Source of the DNA: Salinicola avicenniae
Lineage (GTDB): Bacteria > Pseudomonadota > Gammaproteobacteria > Pseudomonadales > Halomonadaceae
Direction: 5' to 3'
Assembly (NCBI RefSeq): GCF_023736115.1
Contig: NZ_JAKQZC010000005.1
Span: 248,001-312,000 of the forward strand
Length of the DNA stretch: 64,000 bases
Below are positions 39,856 to 49,528 of this stretch, one piece after another (the first letter of the stretch is position 1; each line of letters opens with the position of its first letter). Made by a program: the position numbers and the translations under genes. The notes below the pieces were generated by a model, which did no database searches, was not told the origin of the DNA, and saw nothing but the letters and a program-made list of their open reading frames with translations.

Positions 39856-40704
39856 TTACGAAAAGACGACCGTCTTGTTGCCGTGGATCAGCACACGGTC
39901 CTGCAGGTGCCAGCGCAGGCCCCGGGCCAACACCGCTTTCTCCACGTCGCGGCCGAGACGTACGAGATCTCTCGGCGCATGACAGTGGGACACGCGCTGA
40001 ATGTCCTGCTCGATGATCGGCCCTGCATCGAGCTCCTCGGTCACATAGTGACAGGTCGCACCGATCAATTTCACGCCACGCTCGAACGCCTGATGATACG
40101 GTTTGGCCCCAGCGAACGACGGTAGAAAGCTGTGATGAATGTTGATTACCCGCCCGCTAAAGCGCTGGCAGAGCGCCGGCGGTAGGATCTGCATGTAACG
40201 CGCCAACACCACGCTATCCGCCTCGGCGTGCTCGATCAGACGCTCCACTTCGGCAAACGCGGGCGCCTTGTCGGTGGGATCGACCGGCACGTGATGGAAA
40301 TCGATGCCATACCAGGCCACCAACTCACGCAGATCCTCATGGTTGGAGATAACGCAGGGGATATCGCAGTCGAGCTCTCCCGCCGACCAGCGATAGAGCA
40401 GGTCGACCAGGCAGTGGGACTCTCGCGACACCATGATCACCACCCGCTGACGCCGCTCGGACTGACTCAGACGCCAGTTCATCGAGAACTCTTCGGCAAT
40501 CGGCGCGAAGGCGTCGCGGAAGGCATCCGCGCTCAGCTCGTTCGACTGAATGTCGTAACGCATGAAAAAGCGTCCGGCATCCAGATCCGAGTGTTGATTC
40601 GCCTCGATGATCGAGCCGTTCTGGCCGGCAATAAAACTGGAAACGCGAGAAACGATGCCCACACGATCAGGGCAGGAGACGATGAGACGATAATGGTAAG
40701 GCAT
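39856..40704 (-). CDS. purU: Formyltetrahydrofolate deformylase PurU
   Basis: Hydrolyses 10-formyl-THF to formate and THF, balancing one-carbon pools and supplying formate to PurT. The 282-residue protein has an N-terminal ACT domain (YRLIVSCPDRVGIVSRVSSFI) and the formyltransferase fold with INIHHSFLPSF and the catalytic Asp in HYVTEELDAGPII. Thematically linked with folD at 14.7 kb. Confidence 0.95.
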   Translation of the reverse strand: MPYHYRLIVSCPDRVGIVSRVSSFIAGQNGSIIEANQHSDLDAGRFFMRYDIQSNELSADAFRDAFAPIAEEFSMNWRLSQSERRQRVVIMVSRESHCLVDLLYRWSAGELDCDIPCVISNHEDLRELVAWYGIDFHHVPVDPTDKAPAFAEVERLIEHAEADSVVLARYMQILPPALCQRFSGRVINIHHSFLPSFAGAKPYHQAFERGVKLIGATCHYVTEELDAGPIIEQDIQRVSHCHAPRDLVRLGRDVEKAVLARGLRWHLQDRVLIHGNKTVVFS

Positions 40705-40921
40705 AACTCTCGAGCACTCAGGGTGCCATCGTGGCGGGCACAGTCATAACAGCGTCTAGACGCAGACACCGCGTGATCGGCCAACGATAGCGAAATGGAT
40801 CAACAAGGCGAGCATTGTACCCCAAAGGCACAGCGAGACTAACGGCGCGCGATTCGCTGGTTTGAGCCTGCCGAGAGGCATGACTTATAGTGAGTCCAGA
40901 TTTCCCCATCCAAGGATGCCG

Positions 40922-42613
40922 ATGTTTCCTCCGCGCGCGCAGATACGCCCTCGCACCTACCCTCCCCTGCAGTTTCACCCACTGGGCGGCTGCGGGGAGA
41001 TCGGCATGAATCTCTCGCTCTACGGCTATGACGATCACTGGATTGCCGTCGACTGCGGCATGATGATTCGACAGGATCTGCCAGACCAGCCGCTGCAGAT
41101 TCCCGACGTCGAGCACCTTGCAGCCCACGGCATGATACCGGACGCCGTTTTCATCACCCACGGCCACGAGGACCATATCGGTGCGCTCGCCTGGATCTGG
41201 CCGCGCTGGCAATGCCCGGTCTATGCCACGCCTCTGGTCGTGGAAATGCTGCGCGCCAAGTTCCTCGAACAGGGGCTCAGGACCGACGCCTTGAAGACTG
41301 TCCGCCCGGGTGCCGATGTGGCGTGCGGCCCCTTCCGGGTCACCTTTCTTCCCGTGACCCACTCGATTCCGGAAAGCTGCGCCCTGTCGATTGTCACCCC
41401 GGGCGCCCGCGTTCTGCACACGGGGGACTGGAAAATCGATGCCAACCCTCTGACCGGCGAACCAATGCAACCCGCGCTCTTTCAGTCGTTGGCACCAGTG
41501 GACCTGGTCGTTGCCGACTCGACGAATGCCGACGTCGAGGGACATTCCCGAAGCGAGGCCGAAGCCTCGGCAGCCCTGGAGGCCGTGATCCGCGAGTGCA
41601 GCGGACGTGTGGTAGTCAGCTGCTTCGCCAGCAATATCGCGCGCATCCGCGCCCTTGGCAGTATCGCCGAGCGCAGTGGACGTCGCGTCGCCCTGCTGGG
41701 GCGCTCGATGGAGCGCATGGCCGCCATCGCGGCACGACTGGGCTATCTGGACGACTTCCCGGCACGCGTTCCCACCCATGATCTGGGCTATCTGCCGCCA
41801 GAGGAAGTCCTGATCATCGCCACCGGCAGCCAGGGAGAGCCTCGCTCGGCCCTGTCGCGGATGGCGCAAGGACGTCATGCGGCGATCGACCTGCAACCGG
41901 GCGATGACATCATTTTCTCCGCGCGCGCCATTCCGGGTAACGAGCGTCCGATCGAACGCCTCAAGGCCGGGTTCAAACGACTCGACGTGCGCGTACACGA
42001 TGAGCACAGCGACCCCGCTCTGCACGCTTCCGGTCATCCCGCGCGCGAGGAGCTGCGCCTGCTCTACACCTGGCTCAAGCCAAAGATGCTGCTGCCGGTC
42101 CATGGGGAACTCGCGCACCAGGAAGCGCATCGGGCGCTGGCAACGTCACTGGGCATCGCCGTCCCGGTTCTGGCACGCAACGGCAACGTCGTGACGCTCA
42201 GGCACGATACCCTCGACGTGACCGACCAGCACCATCCCCGACCGCAACTGATCGCCTCTCGTGATCGCCCGCCGGCTAACGGCGACACTCGCCGTTCGGC
42301 GGCCAGCCATCAGCGTTCGCTCTCGATTGCCGTGACAGTGCTGCCGATGGAAGCCGGCTGGACGCGAATTGGTCGCCTGCTGTGGGATTGCGACAGCGCG
42401 CTGCCGCTGGACGAAGAGGCGCTCGCCGACTGGCTGGACACTCGCATCGACCGCATCCCGGCGGACACGGTGCTGCAGCTCCGGCAACAGCTATTTCGCC
42501 CGCTGCAGGATTGGCTGAGCGAGCGACTGCCTGACTTGCCGGAACTGCATCTGCAATTGATGCCGGCGGACCCGCAACCCGAATACGAAGTCCGCTCCAC
42601 GTCTTCCCCTTGA
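40922..42613 (+). CDS. RNase J-like metallo-beta-lactamase/beta-CASP ribonuclease
   Basis: A 563-residue protein with metal-binding motif HGHEDHIGAL, followed by THSIPES, HTGDWKID, and the beta-CASP segments DSTNADVEGHSRSE, GSQGEPRSALSRMA and HASGHPAREEL. The N-terminus PLGGCGEIGMN is typical of RNase J. The C-terminal part (after about residue 440) is divergent. ATG 40922 is chosen because AAGGA precedes it at 5-6 nt; in-frame starts at 40916 and 40880 are alternatives. Expected to process or degrade RNA; E. coli lacks such an enzyme. Confidence 0.88.
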   Translation: MFPPRAQIRPRTYPPLQFHPLGGCGEIGMNLSLYGYDDHWIAVDCGMMIRQDLPDQPLQIPDVEHLAAHGMIPDAVFITHGHEDHIGALAWIWPRWQCPVYATPLVVEMLRAKFLEQGLRTDALKTVRPGADVACGPFRVTFLPVTHSIPESCALSIVTPGARVLHTGDWKIDANPLTGEPMQPALFQSLAPVDLVVADSTNADVEGHSRSEAEASAALEAVIRECSGRVVVSCFASNIARIRALGSIAERSGRRVALLGRSMERMAAIAARLGYLDDFPARVPTHDLGYLPPEEVLIIATGSQGEPRSALSRMAQGRHAAIDLQPGDDIIFSARAIPGNERPIERLKAGFKRLDVRVHDEHSDPALHASGHPAREELRLLYTWLKPKMLLPVHGELAHQEAHRALATSLGIAVPVLARNGNVVTLRHDTLDVTDQHHPRPQLIASRDRPPANGDTRRSAASHQRSLSIAVTVLPMEAGWTRIGRLLWDCDSALPLDEEALADWLDTRIDRIPADTVLQLRQQLFRPLQDWLSERLPDLPELHLQLMPADPQPEYEVRSTSSP

Positions 42614-42657
42614 AAACGACTGGCGGGGTTTCAACTCGCTGGATAGCCCCAAAAAGC

Positions 42658-42689
42658 AAAGGCGCACGTGACAATTCACGTGCGCCTTT
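42658..42689. terminator. Bidirectional terminator between RNase J-like gene and small H-NS-like gene
   Basis: A perfect 13-bp repeat AAAGGCGCACGTG/CACGTGCGCCTTT with a 6-nt loop carries T-rich tracts on both sides (TTTCTT on plus, GCTTTTT on minus). It terminates the RNase J-like gene; for the minus-strand gene it lies about 150 nt downstream. Confidence 0.8.
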
Positions 42690-42842
42690 CTTGAAACGGC
42701 TGCTAATCCGACGCAACAGCTCGCTTGAAACCGAGTGCATGGACACGGCAATCGCCGTACTGCTATCGGTGCGTGTCGCACCGCACTCCAGATCTCGCGA
42801 AAGCGTAGAGTCTTACCGAAACGTGAGGCCTTGCCAAAAGCG

Positions 42843-43133
42843 TCAGGCTTTATTGGCATTCTTCGGCGGACGACCACGGCGTTTCCGTGGCTGCTCGCCG
42901 ACCAGATCATCCATGGAGAGCCCGGCGCTATTCATCGCTTCGCGAATCTCGGCGAGCTTCTTCTGCTTATCCGCTTCATCCTGCTGCCGCTGGTGGTCTT
43001 CCTGCTGTTTCTGCTCGATCACTTCGCCGATGACCTCAGACAGTTTGTGAAGCTGTTCCATGCTGAGTTGTCGTGCGGCGGCACGGGCGACATTCTTATT
43101 GCGAGCGATGCGCTCCAATGAATCGGTGGACAT
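42843..43133 (-). CDS. Small H-NS-like/AT-hook nucleoid protein
   Basis: A 96-residue basic protein. Residues 1-70 are predicted helical and coiled-coil-like (LSEVIGEVIEQKQQEDHQRQQDEADKQKK). The C-terminus RKRRGRPPKNANKA contains an RGRP AT-hook-like core. The overall plan, an oligomerisation coil plus a minor-groove-binding tail, resembles H-NS or MvaT family proteins, but the usual H-NS C-terminal fold is missing. It has its own good promoter. Target genes are unknown. Confidence 0.72.
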   Translation of the reverse strand: MSTDSLERIARNKNVARAAARQLSMEQLHKLSEVIGEVIEQKQQEDHQRQQDEADKQKKLAEIREAMNSAGLSMDDLVGEQPRKRRGRPPKNANKA

Positions 43134-43187
43134 CGTCCTCTCCTTGCTAGGTACTCATAACGGCGTGACACCGCATGTTTTGCTGAA

Positions 43188-43215
43188 AGTATATGCTCGC
43201 AGCTTTTTTTGGCAA
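43188..43215 (-). promoter_or_regulatory. Promoter of the small H-NS-like gene
   Basis: On the minus strand TTGCCA (-35), a 16-nt A-rich spacer and TATACT (-10) lie about 55 nt upstream of the ATG, with AAGGAGAG as the ribosome binding site. A good match to consensus. Confidence 0.7.
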
Positions 43216-43227
43216 GGAATTAAATTG

Positions 43228-43258
43228 AAAAAGGCACGCCCGGAAGACGTGCCTTTTC
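43228..43258 (-). terminator. Terminator of the moa operon
   Basis: A 10-bp stem AAAAGGCACG/CGTGCCTTTT with a 9-nt loop is followed on the minus strand by further U residues. It lies about 40 nt after the moaA stop. Confidence 0.82.
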
Positions 43259-43296
43259 TCTATTCACGGTATGCAAAGCCGTTGCAAAACGTCGGC

Positions 43297-44286
43297 TCAA
43301 CCGCCGGTCATATTCATGAAGCGGACCACCTGAACATCACCATCCGTCGTGAAATGGTGACGCTCGGGCTTCAGATCCATGGCAGCGATAATCTGCGCCT
43401 TCAAAGGTTCCAGCTCACCGGGATAACGGCGCAGCGTTTCGCGCAGATCGACCGAATGCTCGTTACCAAGACAGAGAAGCAGGCGCCCTTCGACCGTGAC
43501 CCGGACGCGATTGCAGGTACTGCAGAAGTTATGGCTGTGCGGCGAGATGAAGCCGACCCGACTGTCGCTGTCCGACATGCGAAAATAGCGCGAGGGACCC
43601 AGCGTGGATTCCGGCGACGGCATCAGGGGAAACCGCGATTCGATCGCCGCTTGCACATCGTCGCTCGAGTAAAAGGTTTCCCCCCGAGAGTGGTCGGAAA
43701 CATCGCCCAGCGGCATCTCCTCGATAAAACTAATGTCGACGCGCTCACGACGCGCAAACTCAACGAGATCGACGATTTCGTCCTCGTTACGCCCCTTGAG
43801 GATCACTGCGTTCAGTTTGATACGCTCGAAGCCGGCATCCTGCGCGGCATGGATACCGTCGATCACCTTATCCAGGTCACCGGTACGGGTGAGGCGACGA
43901 AAGCGATCCCGATCAAGCGAATCGAGACTGATATTCAGACGCGACATGCCACCCTGGTAAAGGCTGTCGGCATGCTTGCGCAAGCCGGCGCCATTGGTGG
44001 TCATGGCAAAATCCTTGAGCCCGGGCAGCTGGCCGATATCATTGACCAGCTTGCCGATCCCTTGGCGCACCAGCGGTTCACCGCCGGTCAAACGAATTTT
44101 CTCGACCCCGAGCTCGGTAAAAGCCCGGGCAATTTGATGTAACTCTTCCAGCGTGAGCACCTGGGCTCGCGGCAGAAAGGTCATATCCTCGCTCATGCAA
44201 TAGACGCAGCGAAAATCGCAGCGATCTGTCACCGAAATTCGCACATAGCGAACCTGTCGCGAGAATTTATCGATCAACGCATTCAT
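43297..44286 (-). CDS. moaA: GTP 3',8-cyclase MoaA
   Basis: A radical-SAM enzyme catalysing the first step of molybdopterin synthesis. The 329 residues include the N-terminal [4Fe-4S] [11 protein letters not shown] motif, GGEPLVR, the C-terminal cluster cysteines in FCSTCNRVR, and a C-terminal Gly-Gly required for activity. The start ATG overlaps the end of moaE by adjacency, so the moa genes form one operon: moaCD, moaE, moaA. Confidence 0.96.
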   Translation of the reverse strand: MNALIDKFSRQVRYVRISVTDRCDFRCVYCMSEDMTFLPRAQVLTLEELHQIARAFTELGVEKIRLTGGEPLVRQGIGKLVNDIGQLPGLKDFAMTTNGAGLRKHADSLYQGGMSRLNISLDSLDRDRFRRLTRTGDLDKVIDGIHAAQDAGFERIKLNAVILKGRNEDEIVDLVEFARRERVDISFIEEMPLGDVSDHSRGETFYSSDDVQAAIESRFPLMPSPESTLGPSRYFRMSDSDSRVGFISPHSHNFCSTCNRVRVTVEGRLLLCLGNEHSVDLRETLRRYPGELEPLKAQIIAAMDLKPERHHFTTDGDVQVVRFMNMTGG

Positions 44287-44763
44287 TCATGACTCCCATC
44301 GGCTGGCATCCAGGCGATCGCTCTGCCGCTCGGACACCCAGTAATCGCCGCTCGATGTGTGCTCCTTTTTCCAGAAAGGCGCCCGTGTCTTGAGAATGTC
44401 CATCACGAAATCGCACGCTTCGAATGCCGCACGGCGATGGGCACTTCCCACCACGACCAATACGATCGGGTCGCCCGGTTGCAGCTCGCCGACACGATGG
44501 ACGACGGTGACGGCGTCCAGGCCCCAGCGCTGGCATGCCTCCTCGGCAATATCAGTCAACGCACGCTCGGTCATGCCCGGAAAGTGCTCGAGTGTCAGCG
44601 CCCGGACGTCGGGGCGCTCATTGAAGTCACGCACCAGCCCGGTAAAGCTGACCACGGCACCGATATCCGTTCTCCCCGACAGCAACCGCTGCTGCTCGTG
44701 GCCGACATCGAAACCGGCCTGCTGCACGCGAACGTCGATCATCATGTCGCGCCCCCCGCTCAT
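44287..44763 (-). CDS. moaE: Molybdopterin synthase catalytic subunit MoaE
   Basis: The large subunit of molybdopterin synthase transfers sulfur from the MoaD C-terminus to cPMP. The 158-residue protein shows [34 protein letters not shown] and the catalytic Lys segment APFWKKEH. The ATG overlaps the stop of the MoaC-MoaD fusion by four bases (ATGA), which indicates coupled translation. Confidence 0.95.
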   Translation of the reverse strand: MSGGRDMMIDVRVQQAGFDVGHEQQRLLSGRTDIGAVVSFTGLVRDFNERPDVRALTLEHFPGMTERALTDIAEEACQRWGLDAVTVVHRVGELQPGDPIVLVVVGSAHRRAAFEACDFVMDILKTRAPFWKKEHTSSGDYWVSERQSDRLDASRWES

Positions 44764-45554
44764 CCGCCCGTGACGGGAGGAAAGAACGCGACTTCATCTC
44801 CCGCTCTCACGCGCGTCCCGTCGTCGACCATTACCTGATTGCAGGCGGCAAGCACCCGCCGCTCTGCCAACAGGGAGAAGACCTCATCTTCGGCGATCAG
44901 CGCTCGCTTGATGCCGGCGATATCGGCCTGTTCAATCCGCGCCCAGGGCAGGTCGTGCTGCTCCCGCCCCAGCCGCTCCCGTAGCTCTGCCAGAAAGCGT
45001 ACGGTGACAACCGGCGAGGCCGGCTGCCGCGTGACCGGGTCCAGCGGCGTACTGGCCGGGGCCACTGCGGGCGCGGCAACGGCCTCGCGGGACCAATCGC
45101 CGGAGCGCCCGCCGCGCTTCTCCTCGAGCCGTACCGCCTCGATCGTCATCGCCTTGTCGACAGCCTTACACATGTCGTAGAGGGTCAGGCAGGCCACGGA
45201 AACCGCCGTCAACGCCTCCATTTCCACCCCGGTACGACCATTGAGGCGGCAGTTGGCCTCGACGTGCACGCAGCTTTGAACGACATCCAGCGTGAATTCT
45301 ACCGTGACCTTGGAGAGCGCCAGCGCGTGACACAGAGGAATCAGTTCGTGGGTGCGCTTGGCGGCCTGAATGCCGGCGATTCTGGCCGTGGCCAGCACAT
45401 CACCCTTGGGCAGGCCGCCTTCCGCCAGTAGTGCCAACGTTTCGGGCGCCATGCGGATCATTCCGCAGGCGCGCGCCTCGCGGCGCGTTTCCTGCTTATC
45501 GGCCACGTCAACCATGTGGGCCTCGCCGCGCGCATTGAGATGCGTTAGCGTCAT
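44760..45554 (-). CDS. Bifunctional MoaC-MoaD fusion
   Basis: A 264-residue protein with two domains. Residues 1-158 are MoaC, the cyclic pyranopterin monophosphate synthase, with [13 protein letters not shown] and the catalytic DMCKAVDK at 127-134. Residues about 183-264 are MoaD, the ubiquitin-like sulfur carrier, ending in the required Gly-Gly (FFPPVTGG). An Ala/Pro-rich linker (about 158-182) joins them in one uninterrupted frame. The GG end stays free, so MoaD chemistry remains possible. No separate moaC or moaD is present here. Confidence 0.93.
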   Translation of the reverse strand: MTLTHLNARGEAHMVDVADKQETRREARACGMIRMAPETLALLAEGGLPKGDVLATARIAGIQAAKRTHELIPLCHALALSKVTVEFTLDVVQSCVHVEANCRLNGRTGVEMEALTAVSVACLTLYDMCKAVDKAMTIEAVRLEEKRGGRSGDWSREAVAAPAVAPASTPLDPVTRQPASPVVTVRFLAELRERLGREQHDLPWARIEQADIAGIKRALIAEDEVFSLLAERRVLAACNQVMVDDGTRVRAGDEVAFFPPVTGG

Positions 45555-45673
45555 GCTGTATTCGCCTCATTGCTGAGTAAGCGGAAGTTTCTCATTACCA
45601 GTGTGGATGCTCGACGGATGTCTGTCATGCCAGACGATAGCGAAGCTGACGGCCTACCCGATCGTCGTTCAGG

Positions 45674-46237
45674 TCATGCCCCCCTACCCTCGGCAGCCCA
45701 GGCGATCATCCATTCGACAATGGCGTCGACATCGTCGATATCCAGGCGCACGACGGCTTCGGACACCGCTTCGAATTCAGAGGTCAGGCCCGGTTTGATG
45801 GCCAGGCCATGCACCCAAGGGTCATGTCGCGCCAGCGGCGGTTGCCCGAGCGGCTCCCTTACCAGCTCCAGCTTCGGCAATGGCCATGTCTTGAAGCCCT
45901 CGACCAGAATCAGGGCCGGCCCGAGTGCCGCCACTTGGGCCACCAGCGCCGGCAGATCCGGCTCATCGGCCCCCGGCGTTTCCATCATCAGCGCGTAGCG
46001 CTGACCCGACGCCACAACCATGGGAGCCGCCCCCGCCTGCCGCAGACGATGGCTATCCTTGCCCGGCGTGTCGATATCGAAAGCGTGATGCGCGTGCTTG
46101 ATCACCGCCGTCGGCCAGCCCCGCGCGCGCAGCCTGGGGAGTAGTGCCTCGATCAGCGTCGTTTTCCCGGTACCGCTCCAGGCCACGATACCCAGAATCG
46201 GAATGCCGCCGGTCGGGAGATCATGCGCATCATGCAT
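45674..46237 (-). CDS. mobB: Molybdopterin-guanine dinucleotide biosynthesis adapter MobB
   Basis: A GTP-binding accessory protein of the MGD pathway, 187 residues, with P-loop AWSGTGKTTL and the downstream LVEGFKTWPLPK segment typical of MobB. It overlaps mobA by 8 nt, so both are translated from one mRNA. The transcript probably starts at upp or further upstream. Confidence 0.93.
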   Translation of the reverse strand: MHDAHDLPTGGIPILGIVAWSGTGKTTLIEALLPRLRARGWPTAVIKHAHHAFDIDTPGKDSHRLRQAGAAPMVVASGQRYALMMETPGADEPDLPALVAQVAALGPALILVEGFKTWPLPKLELVREPLGQPPLARHDPWVHGLAIKPGLTSEFEAVSEAVVRLDIDDVDAIVEWMIAWAAEGRGA

Positions 46238-46856
46238 GGTCGGAAGGCTCCTGGCCGCGGCCGTCGCTCTCCGGCGCGCGCTCGACCGGCCGCTTCAGTG
46301 ACTCGAGCGTATTCAGATTATGGAATCCCGCTCGGCAGTCACTCATGTCGAGCTCATGCCAGTCATGGCGCGCGTACCAGTCGATCGGTCGGCGGCCGCC
46401 GTCGGCGAGCCACTGGGCAAGATCCTCGCGCAGGGAACGCCGTATCAGCGCGACCAGCGGCTGGCGATGCGCGCCATCATGGACACTGACAATGTCGCCA
46501 GAACCCATGGCGCCCTGCAGGCGAGCAAGCGTGTCGAATGGGACAGCTGGCATATCGACCGGCATCACGAATAGCCAGTCATCTTGCGCCTCTCCCATGC
46601 CGGCCAGGACGCCCGAGAGCGGCCCCGCGAAGTCGGGCAAGGTATCCGCCACCACGGCGTGGCCCAGCGCCGCATAGCGCGCGTGATGCCGGTTGGCGCT
46701 GATGACCACGTGATGAACCTGCGAGCGCAGGCGGCCCAGCGCATGTACGACGAGCGGCTCACCTTGCCAAAGGGCCCAGCCCTTATCGATTCCCCCCATG
46801 CGCTGACCTCGACCGCCAGCCAGCAGCACCCCTGTCACTGCTGTCACGGGGTTCAA
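46230..46856 (-). CDS. mobA: Molybdenum cofactor guanylyltransferase MobA
   Basis: Attaches GMP to molybdopterin to make the MGD form of Moco. The 208-residue nucleotidyltransferase shows [26 protein letters not shown] and a late [10 protein letters not shown] segment. The start is uncertain: a TTG at 46856 overlaps the upp stop (TTGA); a GTG at 46847 gives a slightly shorter, equally family-like N-terminus. Confidence 0.93.
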   Translation of the reverse strand: MNPVTAVTGVLLAGGRGQRMGGIDKGWALWQGEPLVVHALGRLRSQVHHVVISANRHHARYAALGHAVVADTLPDFAGPLSGVLAGMGEAQDDWLFVMPVDMPAVPFDTLARLQGAMGSGDIVSVHDGAHRQPLVALIRRSLREDLAQWLADGGRRPIDWYARHDWHELDMSDCRAGFHNLNTLESLKRPVERAPESDGRGQEPSDHA

Positions 46857-47482
46857 CGCGTACCGAAAATCTTGTCGCCGGCATCGCCAAGCCCGGGCAC
46901 GATGTAACCACTGTCGTCGAGCCGCTCATCCACCGCCGAGGTGTAGATCTCGACATCGGGGTGCGCCTGCTGCACTCGCGCGATGCCTTCCGGCGCGGCG
47001 ACCAGCACGATCACCTTGATCTGCTGGCAGCCACGCTGCTTGAGCATATCCAGCGTAGCGACCATCGAACCGCCCGTGGCGAGCATCGGATCGATGACAA
47101 TCGCCAGGCGCTCATCGAGCGCGCTGACGAACTTCTCGAAATAGGGTACCGGCTCCAGCGTCTCTTCATTGCGATACAGACCGACCACGCTGATGCGAGC
47201 GCTGGGGATGAGGTCGGTCACGCCATCCAGCATGCCGAGCCCGGCACGCAGGATCGGGACAATCGTCACCTTCTTGCCCTTGATCTGCTCGATCTCGATC
47301 GGCGAGCCGTTCCAGCCTTCCAGCGTCGCCGGCTCGAGTTCCAGGTTCTGCGTCGCCTCATAGGTCAGGAGCTTGGCGACCTCACAGGCCAGCTCGCGAA
47401 AGCTCTTGGTGCTGATATCGGCTGCACGCATCAGTCCCAGCTTGTGTTTGACCAGGGGATGGGCGATGTGGTGAACACTCAT
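46853..47482 (-). CDS. upp: Uracil phosphoribosyltransferase
   Basis: Converts uracil and PRPP to UMP. The 209-residue protein has the PRPP loop [12 protein letters not shown] and the uracil-binding C-terminus [14 protein letters not shown] 47482 ([19 protein letters not shown]) is the family start; the in-frame extension upstream is not conserved. It competes for uracil with the Rut degradation pathway encoded 7 kb away. Confidence 0.97.
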   Translation of the reverse strand: MSVHHIAHPLVKHKLGLMRAADISTKSFRELACEVAKLLTYEATQNLELEPATLEGWNGSPIEIEQIKGKKVTIVPILRAGLGMLDGVTDLIPSARISVVGLYRNEETLEPVPYFEKFVSALDERLAIVIDPMLATGGSMVATLDMLKQRGCQQIKVIVLVAAPEGIARVQQAHPDVEIYTSAVDERLDDSGYIVPGLGDAGDKIFGTR

Positions 47483-47543
47483 GGTCGGCGCCTTCGTAAA
47501 AATGAGAAACGTAACAGCGCCATTATACGCGAGGAGGCCGGTT

Positions 47544-48251
47544 TCAGGCGACGCTAGCGGGCAATTGCCATTCGATGGCGCCTCGGCCACGCCCGCTCAG
47601 GAACGCGTTGGCCTGCGAAAAATGACGCTTGCCGAAGAAACCACGATGCGCGGAGAGCGGAGACGGATGCGGCGCGTGCAGCACCAGATGACGCTGGCGA
47701 TCGACGAAACTTGCCTTCTTCTGGGCATAGCTGCCCCAGAGCAGAAAGACAACCCCTTCGCACTGTTCGTTGATGACCTGAATCGCCCGGTCGGTAAACG
47801 TCTCCCAACCGCGATTGCGGTGGGAGCCGGCGTTGCCCTGCTCGACGGTCAACACGCTGTTGAGCAGCATGACCCCCTGCTGCGCCCAGCTCTCGAGGAA
47901 GCCATGGTTGACCGGCGTGGTGCCGACGTCCGTCGCCAGCTCCTTGTAGAGATTTTTCAGTGACGGCGGCGCCGGTACGCCAGGACGTACCGAGAAGCAG
48001 AGACCGTGAGCCTGGTTCGGCCCGTGGTACGGGTCCTGACCCAGAATCACCACCCGAACCTGCTCCAGCGGCGTCAGATCAAAGGCGCGAAACCAGTTCG
48101 ATGAGTGGGGATAGATGACCTTATGTGCCGCCTTCTCGGCGGCCAGAAATGCGCGCAGGTGGCGCATGTAGTCGGCGTCGAACTCACCGCCTAGATGGCG
48201 GTTCCAGCTCTCCGGCAACGGCGACTGCGGCATGCTCGGTCGCTCCGTCAT
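47544..48251 (-). CDS. ung: Uracil-DNA glycosylase (family 1)
   Basis: Excises uracil from DNA. The 235-residue protein contains the water-activating [18 protein letters not shown], the [11 protein letters not shown] segment and the DNA-intercalation loop [13 protein letters not shown]. The ATG at 48251 overlaps the first unit of a 21-bp tandem repeat. It lies between gpt and upp, all in one direction. Confidence 0.96.
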   Translation of the reverse strand: MTERPSMPQSPLPESWNRHLGGEFDADYMRHLRAFLAAEKAAHKVIYPHSSNWFRAFDLTPLEQVRVVILGQDPYHGPNQAHGLCFSVRPGVPAPPSLKNLYKELATDVGTTPVNHGFLESWAQQGVMLLNSVLTVEQGNAGSHRNRGWETFTDRAIQVINEQCEGVVFLLWGSYAQKKASFVDRQRHLVLHAPHPSPLSAHRGFFGKRHFSQANAFLSGRGRGAIEWQLPASVA

Positions 48252-48313
48252 AGCGTAGCTTTGCGTGGAAATAGTGTTGCTTTGCGTAGAAATAGCGTGG
48301 CTTTACGTGGAAA
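48251..48313 (-). repeat. Three tandem 21-bp repeats upstream of ung
   Basis: Three imperfect copies of a 21-bp unit (plus strand form TAGCGTAGCTTTGCGTGGAAA) lie head to tail at 48251-48271, 48272-48292 and 48293-48313. They fill the spacer between gpt and ung and touch the ung start codon. On the minus strand each unit contains TTTC and ACGC segments; function is unknown. Confidence 0.85.
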
Positions 48314-48330
48314 ATCGGCCCTGCGGACAT

Positions 48331-48819
48331 TCACGACTTGGGCGGGCGCACCTGGTCGACCAGCGGTTCGACATAGGCATGCCCGAGATCCCAGGGAAAC
48401 TGGATCCAGCAATCCTGCGCCACTTCGGTCAGGTACTGGTCCACCAGCGGGCGCCCTTCCGGTTTCGCGTAGACCGTCACGAAATGCGCCTTCGGCAGCA
48501 TCTCGCGCACGGCGCGTGCTGTCTTGCCGGTGTCGACAAGATCGTCGACCAGCAACCAGCCGTCGCCATCGTGGTCGACGCCCTTCATCACGTCGAGCCC
48601 ACCCTGGTCCTGATGCTCATAGCTCTTGATGCAGACCGTATCGATCAGTCGCACATTGAGCTCGCGAGCGATCAGCGCTGCGGGGATCAGGCCGCCGCGA
48701 GTGATCGCGACGATACCGGCAAAATCGCGCTCGACAAGCTGATGACAGAGGGCGCGCACGTCCCGATGAAGCTGATCCCAGGAGACCGTGAAATGTTGAT
48801 GATAGCGATCGGCAGTCAT
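48331..48819 (-). CDS. gpt: Xanthine-guanine phosphoribosyltransferase
   Basis: Salvages xanthine and guanine. The 162-residue protein resembles E. coli Gpt (152), with [19 protein letters not shown] and PRPP motif [19 protein letters not shown] 48819 ([14 protein letters not shown]) is the homologous start. It is flanked by apt and ung in the same direction. Confidence 0.95.
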   Translation of the reverse strand: MTADRYHQHFTVSWDQLHRDVRALCHQLVERDFAGIVAITRGGLIPAALIARELNVRLIDTVCIKSYEHQDQGGLDVMKGVDHDGDGWLLVDDLVDTGKTARAVREMLPKAHFVTVYAKPEGRPLVDQYLTEVAQDCWIQFPWDLGHAYVEPLVDQVRPPKS

Positions 48820-48875
48820 GGCGTGTCCACCCGGTTGGAAATCGTCGTCACCGGCCGATGACGACAGCGCTAGCC

Positions 48876-49424
48876 TCACTCGTCTTCGTTGAAACTGCAG
48901 ACGGAAAAGACACTGTAACCGGCATCCCGGATCTTTTCCGACCCGCCCAGTTCGGGCAGATCGAGGATCGAGGCCAGCTCGACGATATGACCGCCGCTGC
49001 GCGTGATGAGGGAGGCTGCGGCTAGCATGGTGCCACCGGTGGCGATCAGATCATCGATCAGCACGATTCGGTCGTGCTCGCGGAACGCATCTGAGTGCAG
49101 CTCGACCGTGGACTGCCCATACTCCAGAGAGTAGGTCTCGCTGATCGTCTTGAACGGCAGCTTGCCCTTCTTACGTACCGGCACGAAGCTGCAGCCCAAC
49201 TCGTAGGCAAGCGGAGCGCCGACGATGAAACCGCGGGCATCGATCGCCGCAATCGCATCCACTTCCAGCTCCTGATAACGGTGCACGAAGCTGTCGACGA
49301 GCTTACGAAACGCCGCTCTATTCTGCAGCAGCGGGGTGATGTCGCGGAAGTTGACGCCCGCCTGTGGCCAGTCGGGCACGGTGCGGATGACCGACTTAAT
49401 ATAATCGCCGTAGATACTGCTCAT
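48876..49424 (-). CDS. apt: Adenine phosphoribosyltransferase
   Basis: Converts adenine to AMP, taking adenine released for example by MtnN. The 182-residue protein has [34 protein letters not shown] and the PRPP motif [16 protein letters not shown] 49424 is chosen by homology ([14 protein letters not shown]); upstream in-frame Met codons give a non-conserved extension. Confidence 0.96.
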   Translation of the reverse strand: MSSIYGDYIKSVIRTVPDWPQAGVNFRDITPLLQNRAAFRKLVDSFVHRYQELEVDAIAAIDARGFIVGAPLAYELGCSFVPVRKKGKLPFKTISETYSLEYGQSTVELHSDAFREHDRIVLIDDLIATGGTMLAAASLITRSGGHIVELASILDLPELGGSEKIRDAGYSVFSVCSFNEDE

Positions 49425-49528
49425 CGAGAAAACTCCATTGGCCCGAGGGGACGCGCCGTCAGGTGTCATCATGGCGCAAAGGTCCGTATGTTACCCAAGC
49501 CGACAGCGACACGCGACCCGTCGGCGGT

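Noticed and set aside
48251-48313. CRISPR-like array
   Set aside because: Repeats are contiguous without spacers, only three units, and no cas genes are near.
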